17,641 nucleotides of DNA from UBA9732 sp963615565 (GTDB taxonomy: Bacteria; Spirochaetota; Spirochaetia; Sphaerochaetales; Sphaerochaetaceae). The stretch spans positions 1 through 17,641 of the forward strand of contig CAVEGR010000103.1 of assembly GCA_963615565.1 (NCBI GenBank), read 5' to 3'. The notes beneath the pieces were generated by a model that ran no database searches, was not told the DNA's origin, and saw only the letters and a list, made by a program, of their open reading frames with translations. The first letter of the stretch is position 1, and the number at the start of each line of letters is the position of its first letter. Shown here piece after piece: positions 12,039 to 17,641 of the stretch. The position numbers and the translations under genes are program-made.

Positions 12039-14681
12039 ATGATGGCCTATAAAAGGTATTTAGCTCTTATTTTTCTATGGATTGCTTCATTTGGGGCTAT
12101 CTTTGCATCCTCAGAGACCTCTACATCTGATTTGCTTGAAGTTGAGACAACTCATTTTACTATAATTTATGATGAATCAACTCAAGAAAGTGCAGCCTTG
12201 ATTGCCAGTACTTGTGAAGACTCATATGAATATCTTTGTTCTTTGTTTCATACAGATCCAAATTTGCATTTGCCTGTAGTCTTTACATCTAAGATTAAAA
12301 TTCTGAATGCTTATTTTACTACTGGACCTTCAAACCATATTGTACTTTATGATGTTGTTGCAGACAAAGTAAGTCTTACTTCTTTCTCTGAAACTTTGAC
12401 TTCTGTATTCAAGCATGAGTTAACTCATGCCTTTACAATGAATCTTCGCAGTTCTTTTTGGCAATGTTTAGCTAATATCTTTGGGGACTCTGTTAACCCT
12501 TCAAATTTTCTTTATTCGTACCAATCAATGACTGAAGGTATAGCTGTCACAACAGAAAGCCTAGAGGGCTATGGCCGTATGAACGATCTTTATTCATACA
12601 GAGTAATCTACCAAGCAAAACTTGAAGGCAAATTTCCTTCTTGGCTTGAGATTAGTGGTGCACGAGATACGTATCCATCTTCACTTTTGCCTTACATCTT
12701 TGGTGGTGCTTTTCTTACTTATTTATGTGATACATATGGTACAGATCCTGTTTATGAGATCTTTGTTGAATTTGGAAAAATTAACTGGTTTAAGGATACA
12801 GCTAACATAATTGAATCAAAAATTGGTGTTGATTTTAAGACACTCTGGAATGATTTTTATGATTCCATTGAGGTTCCAGGCAATATACTTGAAGGTTCTA
12901 AGCTGGAAAGTTATACAAAACTTGGTTCGTTTAATGGAATTAAGGCTCTTTCAGACGGCTCAGTAGTCTTCCATGATAGTTCTTCTTACAGCTTGTATAC
13001 TCTTACTTCTGACCTTGATGGGGCTTTAAATAACTGCACTAAACTTTGCGATTTTCTATCTTATTCTGATGAATATGCAGTTACTGAAGATGGTTTAAAG
13101 CTTCTTATGCCTTTTATTCTTGAATCTTCTAGCTGTGTTAAGATTATGACAAAAGACGGCAAGACACTTAAAGTTTTCAGTTTTGATGATAGAGATGCCC
13201 GGGATGGAGTTTTCATAGAAAATGGTATCCTCATGTATGTCTCAAAAGGGCAAGAAACTTTCTTAGAACTCTACAACACTGACTATGAATTTGTCTCTTC
13301 TGTTTCTCTTGGCTATGGAGCTGTTGCGTCTTCTTTTACAAATTGCAAAGATGGGAATGTTGCATTTATTTATACATTAAACGGAGAAGATAATATTGCA
13401 ATTCTTAGTCTTCAGAATATGAGCATTGAGCTTTATGAAAATCCAAAATCAATGAGAATATTCTCTTTATCTTTAGCTAATAAAACAGATGAAAATCTCT
13501 TGTCCTTCACTTGGTTCCCAACTGTTAGTTCTTTAGCTAACATTGAAAATGATAGCCCAATTCTAGGCTCATATGGCGAATTTATCCTGCATGATAGTAG
13601 TTTTAGGCTATCAAATGTTAATGTTAACGGTGGAGTAAATTCTCCTTTACGCCTAAAAGATACTGTTCTTTTCTCAAGTGATCTTTATGAAGGTGCTGTT
13701 CTTAATACCATTGCAATTGAAAATCTAGAACTAGAAGAAAAAATATATACATCTCACAAAACACTTAAAGTTCAAAACTTTGATTCTAGTAAGTTTGAGG
13801 CCCTTAATGACGCAAAGAAATATAATGCATTTGACCATATGACAAATGGATCTCTTTTACCTATTGGATATTATCTTGACGGCTCTGCTGGCCTTGGTTT
13901 GACTTGGATGGTAGTAGATCCTACAGAGCAGTATGCATTTAATATGACTGGTTTTTTTGATGAATATGATCTCTTTAATTTAGGCATTTGGGGCACCAAT
14001 AATCTTGAACTTGGACCACTTTCATTACCAGTTTCAATTGGAGCAAAGCTAACGGACAGCATAATGCAGTTTGATTTTCAAATTGAACCTTATTATTCTT
14101 ATTATTTTGATGCAGGCAAACAACTTGACATTTCAGATTTTATGTCAGATAGCGTAATACTTTCCCCCAAAGGTTCCAGCAAAGGCATTACAAACGCATT
14201 ACATAATACATTTGTAATCTCTTATACCAGTGCAACTTCTACAGGCATTGGGCTGAACACAACAAAGGGCTATATAGTTCAATTTGCATTAGAGGACATT
14301 GACCCAAGTCTAGCCTTCAAGGTGAAATTTCCAATCTTCAAGTTTGGTTTTACACTAGAGGGAGCTGCAAAATATACAATTAAGGCCAATGACATCCAAC
14401 TTTCAGGTTCTACAAATGTGAATTTGCTTAACCTTGAAATTCAAAAAGGAACACGAATTCTAAGCTTGTACCTCAAGCGAATTTCTCTAGATACTCAATA
14501 TGATTGTTCATACAACGTTTTCCAAAGGTCATTTGAACATATCCTCCAGCTTAGACTTTATGCAACACTTACACCGTTATTTGGAGCATTGAGCTCTGCT
14601 TTTGAAATCAAGCTTGGTGCAGTACTTTCTTGGAATCCGGCAGAGGGCACGCCAAAGGTTACCTTCTCCGTAATCCAATAA
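12039..14681 (+). CDS. Exported HEXXH metallopeptidase-like protein with propeller-like and barrel-like regions
   Basis: The 880-residue product begins with a signal peptide (about 1-24; LALIFLWIASFGAIFAS). Residues 33-280 look like a peptidase-MA gluzincin domain: HELTH at 126-130 supplies two zinc-ligand histidines and the catalytic glutamate, and E166 in MTEGIA is a candidate third ligand. IFGGAFLTYLCDTYG (220-234) is typical of that fold. Residues about 285-570 contain repeated short beta segments like a TolB-type propeller. The last 270 residues alternate polar and hydrophobic residues, like an outer-membrane barrel, but the final residue is Gln rather than an aromatic. The protein is therefore periplasmic or outer-membrane. 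AAGGA (12030-12034) is four bases from the ATG at 12039 and seven from the next ATG at 12042, so either start is possible. Substrate unknown. Confidence 0.75.
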   Translation: MMAYKRYLALIFLWIASFGAIFASSETSTSDLLEVETTHFTIIYDESTQESAALIASTCEDSYEYLCSLFHTDPNLHLPVVFTSKIKILNAYFTTGPSNHIVLYDVVADKVSLTSFSETLTSVFKHELTHAFTMNLRSSFWQCLANIFGDSVNPSNFLYSYQSMTEGIAVTTESLEGYGRMNDLYSYRVIYQAKLEGKFPSWLEISGARDTYPSSLLPYIFGGAFLTYLCDTYGTDPVYEIFVEFGKINWFKDTANIIESKIGVDFKTLWNDFYDSIEVPGNILEGSKLESYTKLGSFNGIKALSDGSVVFHDSSSYSLYTLTSDLDGALNNCTKLCDFLSYSDEYAVTEDGLKLLMPFILESSSCVKIMTKDGKTLKVFSFDDRDARDGVFIENGILMYVSKGQETFLELYNTDYEFVSSVSLGYGAVASSFTNCKDGNVAFIYTLNGEDNIAILSLQNMSIELYENPKSMRIFSLSLANKTDENLLSFTWFPTVSSLANIENDSPILGSYGEFILHDSSFRLSNVNVNGGVNSPLRLKDTVLFSSDLYEGAVLNTIAIENLELEEKIYTSHKTLKVQNFDSSKFEALNDAKKYNAFDHMTNGSLLPIGYYLDGSAGLGLTWMVVDPTEQYAFNMTGFFDEYDLFNLGIWGTNNLELGPLSLPVSIGAKLTDSIMQFDFQIEPYYSYYFDAGKQLDISDFMSDSVILSPKGSSKGITNALHNTFVISYTSATSTGIGLNTTKGYIVQFALEDIDPSLAFKVKFPIFKFGFTLEGAAKYTIKANDIQLSGSTNVNLLNLEIQKGTRILSLYLKRISLDTQYDCSYNVFQRSFEHILQLRLYATLTPLFGALSSAFEIKLGAVLSWNPAEGTPKVTFSVIQ

Positions 14682-14704
14682 CCCGATATTTTTAGGATGG
14701 TCCC

Positions 14705-16141
14705 ATGCAAAGGCAATGTATTGCTATAGATTTAAAATCGTTTTACGCATCAGCAGAATGTGCAAGGCGCAACATTGACGCTTTAGATGCTAATTTGGTT
14801 GTGGCTGATGAGTCTAGAACGGACAAAACAATTTGCCTTGCTGTCTCCCCAACACTTAAAGCTTATGGTATAAAAGGGCGCTGCAGACTCTTTGAAGTTA
14901 AAGCTGCTGTGAAAGCTATCAATGAAAAAAGACTACAAAAGGCTCCCGGTAAACACTTTGTTGGAAAAAGTGTATATGACAGTGAACTTAAAGCAAATTC
15001 CAGCTTAGAGTTAGACTTTATTATTGCAAAACCTAATATGGCCTACTATGTAGAAGTAAGTTCTAAGATTTATGAAATATATCTCAAGTACATTGCTCCT
15101 AGCGACATTCATGTTTATTCAATAGATGAAGTTTTTATGGATGTAACGCACTATCTAAACATGTTTAAAATGACAGCAAGAGAGCTTGCAATGACAATGA
15201 TTAGAGATGTTTTAGCAAGTACAGGAATTACAGCCACTGCAGGAATTGGCCCCAATTTATATCTTTGTAAGATTGCAATGGACATTGTTTCAAAGAAAAT
15301 TCCTGCAGACAAAGACGGGGTGCGAATTGCAGAACTTGATGAACTTGAGTATAGAAAACAATTATGGTCACATACTCCAATTACAGATTTTTGGCGTCTT
15401 GGAAGAGGTTATGCCCAACGGCTTGCAAATCTTGGACTTTACACAATGGGTGATGTTGCAAGATTTTCGCTAAAAAATGAAGAATTACTATATAAAACCT
15501 TTGGTGTGAATGCAGAGCTTTTAATTGACCATGCTTGGGGATATGAACCATGTACAATAGAAGATATAAAGAATTATAAACCAAAAAGTGGAGGTTTGAG
15601 TGTAGGACAAGTCTTATCGTGTCCTTATGAGTTTTCAAAAGCAAGGCTTGTGGTCAAAGAAATGGCAGATGAAATTTCTTTTAGTCTTGTAGAAAAAAAT
15701 CTCAAAGCTGATTCTGTTTCTCTTTACGTTGCTTATGATCAAGATTATCCACCTGAATATGATGGCCCTTTGGCATTGGATTATTATGGCCGTCTTGCTC
15801 CAAAAAGTGCACAAGGTCATGTAAAGTTTGATATTCCAACTTCCAGTGCTTCTATGATAAAGAAAGCTGTAACACAAATCTTTGATAGTCAAGTAAATAA
15901 AAACCTTGCTGTAAGACGTTTAGGACTTGGAGTGGAATGTAAACAAAAAGCCTACAGCGAGCAACCTAACCTATTTACTGAAGAAATAAAAGAAATATCT
16001 CCAAAAGAGAAGAAGCAGCTTGAAACTGCTTTGGCTATAAAAAAGAAGTTTGGCAAAAATATATTGTTAAGAGCATCGGACTTAGAGGAGGGTGCAACAG
16101 CTAAAGCAAGAAACAGCCAAATTGGAGGGCACAATGCCTAA
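14705..16141 (+). CDS. Y-family DNA polymerase (UmuC/UvrX type)
   Basis: The 478-residue protein is a translesion polymerase. Catalytic acidic residues are visible: D9 in IAIDLKSFYAS and D141-E142 in YSIDEVFMDV. Also present are the steric patch SFYASAE, the helix-hairpin part around 225-260 (TDFWRLGRGYAQRLANLG) and the little-finger domain (about 300-410). QPNLF (420-424) fits the QxxLF beta-clamp-binding pattern. The ending, RNSQIGGHNA, strongly recalls Firmicutes polymerases of the UvrX type, suggesting transfer from that group; this is from memory, not a search. AGGA lies seven or eight bases before the ATG. The gene follows the metallopeptidase closely (23 bases), with no clear LexA-like site, and overlaps a small ORF at its 3' end. 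Confidence 0.92.
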   Translation: MQRQCIAIDLKSFYASAECARRNIDALDANLVVADESRTDKTICLAVSPTLKAYGIKGRCRLFEVKAAVKAINEKRLQKAPGKHFVGKSVYDSELKANSSLELDFIIAKPNMAYYVEVSSKIYEIYLKYIAPSDIHVYSIDEVFMDVTHYLNMFKMTARELAMTMIRDVLASTGITATAGIGPNLYLCKIAMDIVSKKIPADKDGVRIAELDELEYRKQLWSHTPITDFWRLGRGYAQRLANLGLYTMGDVARFSLKNEELLYKTFGVNAELLIDHAWGYEPCTIEDIKNYKPKSGGLSVGQVLSCPYEFSKARLVVKEMADEISFSLVEKNLKADSVSLYVAYDQDYPPEYDGPLALDYYGRLAPKSAQGHVKFDIPTSSASMIKKAVTQIFDSQVNKNLAVRRLGLGVECKQKAYSEQPNLFTEEIKEISPKEKKQLETALAIKKKFGKNILLRASDLEEGATAKARNSQIGGHNA

Positions 16142-16328
16142 GGAGATGAAAGATCCCACCAAAGTGCAGCCATATGAAGATATAATCAATCTCCCTCATT
16201 GGAATCCTAAATTTCACAAGCGTATGACAAATAGCGAGCGAGCAGCCCAGTTTGCACCATTTGCTGCATTATCTGGATATTCTAAAGCTATAGAGAAGGC
16301 AGAAAAAGAGCACCTGAAAAGATTTTGA
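16134..16328 (+). CDS. Small polymerase-linked protein, YolD-neighbourhood type
   Basis: The 64-residue product starts at an ATG that overlaps the polymerase stop by eight bases, with GGAGG (16124-16128) five bases upstream. Its core, YEDIINLPHWNPKFHK and then RAAQFAPFAALSGYSKAIEKA, recalls a conserved small protein that accompanies UmuC-type polymerases in Firmicutes, some of which are described as YolD-like and compared with UmuD. Those I remember are longer (about 110 residues); this one ends soon after the conserved block, and I see no continuation in another frame, so it is either a naturally short form or an ancient truncation. Function as a polymerase partner is inferred from family and overlap. 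Confidence 0.75.
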   Translation: MPKEMKDPTKVQPYEDIINLPHWNPKFHKRMTNSERAAQFAPFAALSGYSKAIEKAEKEHLKRF

Positions 16329-16358
16329 GAACAGTTTTGCCAAAACCTGAAAAGTTCT
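16328..16358. terminator. Nested inverted repeat between convergent genes
   Basis: AGAAC (16328-16332) pairs with GTTCT (16354-16358), and inside it CAGTTTTG and CAAAACCTG pair with one bulged base. The structure spans the whole 28-base gap between two convergent stops and reaches both stop codons. It fits a bidirectional terminator, though without a clear T-tract. Confidence 0.5.
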
Positions 16359-17505
16359 AGAAAGTCAGTTCATTTATTTCTGGAACAAGCTTGATAAGTT
16401 GTGTCTTGTAGAAATCTATCAGCTTATCAGCATTTGGACCTTTTCTGCGAATTGTACGGCGAAGTAAACGCATATAGCCAATAATTTTAGCTTTATTTTC
16501 TACTTCTGCAATACGTGCTTCATCACAAGTGCCAAGGTACATTGCAAGTGCTTTGTGCCAAAATTTTGTTGATACGTCAAAAGGAATCTTTAAGAATTGC
16601 ATGATTACATCATGATCCAGCTCTCCAAAGCCTACAAAAGCATTGAACATTGAACCAAGTTCAAATATTGGATGGCCAACGCAAAGTGTATCCATATCAA
16701 TAAGTAAAGCTTCTCCGTCACGAACCATAACATTATTTGTATGATAATCTCCATGTAGCATTGTCTGTTGTTGTGGAACAGCTTCTACCATTGCATAAAG
16801 TTTGTTTCCAATTTCTTTTGGTAGATATTCTTTATCAAATTCAGCCCAACTTAAAGCAACTTCTTTCATATCTGGCATATCGCCGGGTTTTACTTGTGTG
16901 CTATGAATTTGCTTTAGCATATCTACAAAGTATTTAAGAGGAACATCCAAGTGCTCTGGATCCTTTTTGATGAGTTTTGAAAGTGATGTTGCTTCAAGAA
17001 GTTCCATGACAGTGCCATAACTATCTCCAACACGGACAACATCATAAGGAATTGCAGTATTGATTCCAAGAACAAGAGCTTTACGTGCCAATTCACGTTC
17101 TCTTTTGATTTCTGGCAGAGCATCTGAATTAAAGTATACTTTTACAATTGTTTCAGCATCATAACGGTACACAGCACCATTTGCACCTCTTCCTATAATT
17201 TCGCAACCTTCTACAGAAAGCTGGCGGTATGCTTTTTGCACTGTTAACATTTCAGTAAAACCGGTCATGCTTAAAATGTCATAGACCTCAGGTGAAACGT
17301 TTATCATTGTTAAATTTGGTTCTTTCTTACGAAGCTTTAAAATAACTCGTAAGCCAGCACTGGAGATGTATTCAAGATTTTTTGCATCAAGTACAATTGG
17401 AGCGCCTTTTGCTGACTCATATTCTTCATTTATCTTAGTTTCAACTTCAGCTGCATTAGTAGAACTTATACGTCCAGTTAGGTAAATTGTTACTTCATTA
17501 CTCAT
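16357..17505 (-). CDS. STAS domain fused to an APH/choline-kinase-like kinase
   Basis: The 382-residue protein joins two domains. Residues 1-95 form a STAS (anti-anti-sigma-like) domain, with the usual phosphorylation region EYISSAGLRV and S48/S49. Residues 100-345 form a kinase of the aminoglycoside-phosphotransferase fold: glycine-rich IGRGANGAVYRY (104-115), lysine in VKVY (K122), catalytic HGDYHTNNV (H251, D253, N258) and metal-binding LIDMDT (D270, D272). Related proteins occur in anaerobic gut bacteria; whether the target is a small molecule or a protein is unknown. An obvious guess is phosphorylation of its own or another STAS serine, but that is inference. I start at the ATG at 17505, since GAGGAGA lies about nine bases upstream; the longer version would start inside the preceding gene. 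It is separated from that gene by four bases. Confidence 0.85.
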   Translation of the reverse strand: MSNEVTIYLTGRISSTNAAEVETKINEEYESAKGAPIVLDAKNLEYISSAGLRVILKLRKKEPNLTMINVSPEVYDILSMTGFTEMLTVQKAYRQLSVEGCEIIGRGANGAVYRYDAETIVKVYFNSDALPEIKRERELARKALVLGINTAIPYDVVRVGDSYGTVMELLEATSLSKLIKKDPEHLDVPLKYFVDMLKQIHSTQVKPGDMPDMKEVALSWAEFDKEYLPKEIGNKLYAMVEAVPQQQTMLHGDYHTNNVMVRDGEALLIDMDTLCVGHPIFELGSMFNAFVGFGELDHDVIMQFLKIPFDVSTKFWHKALAMYLGTCDEARIAEVENKAKIIGYMRLLRRTIRRKGPNADKLIDFYKTQLIKLVPEINELTF

Positions 17506-17509
17506 AATC

Positions 17510-17641
17510 TTATTTCTCCTCAGTATTTTCAGTGTTGTCAGAAACGCTTCCAAAAACGGCTTGGACTAGTCCATTGTATTCTTGCCATGCCAAAGTATCA
17601 GAAAGTTCTTTTGTATAATTCAAAATAGAACAGTAATACCA
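17510..17641 (-). CDS. C-terminal end of an unidentified gene, cut by the window edge
   Basis: An open frame enters from the right edge and runs for 43 codons to TAA (17510-17512). The visible residues include LSDTLAWQEYNGLVQAVFG and an acidic Asn/Glu-rich end. Nothing identifies a family. Its last codons contain the GAGGAG that serves as ribosome-binding site for the STAS-kinase gene four bases further on, so the two are very likely co-expressed. A regulatory partner of the STAS protein would be a reasonable thing to look for in the missing part. Confidence 0.65.
   Translation of the reverse strand, partial: WYYCSILNYTKELSDTLAWQEYNGLVQAVFGSVSDNTENTEEK

Noticed and set aside
14682..14704. 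LexA/SOS operator before the Y-family polymerase
   Set aside because: The 23-base gap holds only a ribosome-binding site. The AGAAC/GTTCT pair at 16328-16358 has too wide a spacing for an operator and sits between convergent stops.
15635..15892. Minus-strand ORF inside the polymerase gene
   Set aside because: Antisense shadow of a clear coding region; the peptide shows no recognisable motif and no ribosome-binding site.
1..17641. CRISPR arrays, tRNA or rRNA genes, transposases, riboswitches of known class
   Set aside because: I looked for regularly spaced repeats, cloverleaf-like segments, transposase motifs and classic riboswitch cores by eye and found none. A covariance-model search could still reveal a structured RNA that I cannot see.

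Overview
The window looks like chromosomal housekeeping and envelope DNA from an AT-rich, double-membrane bacterium. I favour a spirochaete of the genus Treponema, with moderate confidence. Reasons are the mix of gene types (a DksA/TraR regulator, an orphan DbpA-type RNA-binding protein, a signal-peptide HEXXH protein with a barrel-like C-terminus) and short intergenic repeats built on a TTTTGCAAAA core. No rRNA, tRNA, CRISPR array, insertion sequence or phage gene was seen. Genes are densely packed in short operons on both strands.

Layout. 57-3192 (minus): trmJ-like tRNA methyltransferase, a DUF362/ferredoxin protein whose start overlaps the trmJ stop, and an M29 aminopeptidase. 3237-5061 (plus): an AI-2E-family membrane protein and dksA, facing a minus-strand block. 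5124-9252 (minus): an orphan DbpA-domain RNA-binding protein coupled to a metallo-beta-lactamase-fold hydrolase, then rdgB (house-cleaning NTP pyrophosphatase), then a two-gene ABCG-like exporter whose ATPase carries an extra N-terminal membrane domain. 9253-9402: a divergent promoter region containing a dispersed repeat. 9403-16328 (plus): a coiled-coil protein, an MscS-type channel with a small membrane-anchored partner, a large secreted HEXXH metallopeptidase-like protein, and a Y-family DNA polymerase with a tiny overlapping partner ORF. 16357-17641 (minus): a STAS-kinase fusion and the tail of a gene that enters from the right edge.

Most striking signal: the coiled-coil gene ends at a TAA (10513-10515), but the same reading frame continues for 52 codons and opens with nine cysteines in a CxxC-type ladder. 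The underlying DNA is a degenerate 9-bp repeat in which only the Cys codon is invariant. This suggests a protein-coding, metal-binding C-terminal domain behind a stop codon, through readthrough, a recent nonsense mutation or a sequence error.

Two expression patterns also recur. Three genes without a Shine-Dalgarno sequence (trmJ, rdgB, the coiled-coil gene) have a good -10 box only 6-7 nt before the start codon, which predicts leaderless mRNAs. Three minus-strand genes (M29 peptidase, ABC ATPase, DbpA-like) have a GAGG...CCTC palindrome directly against the Shine-Dalgarno sequence. All functional calls come from reading motifs; no database search was run.
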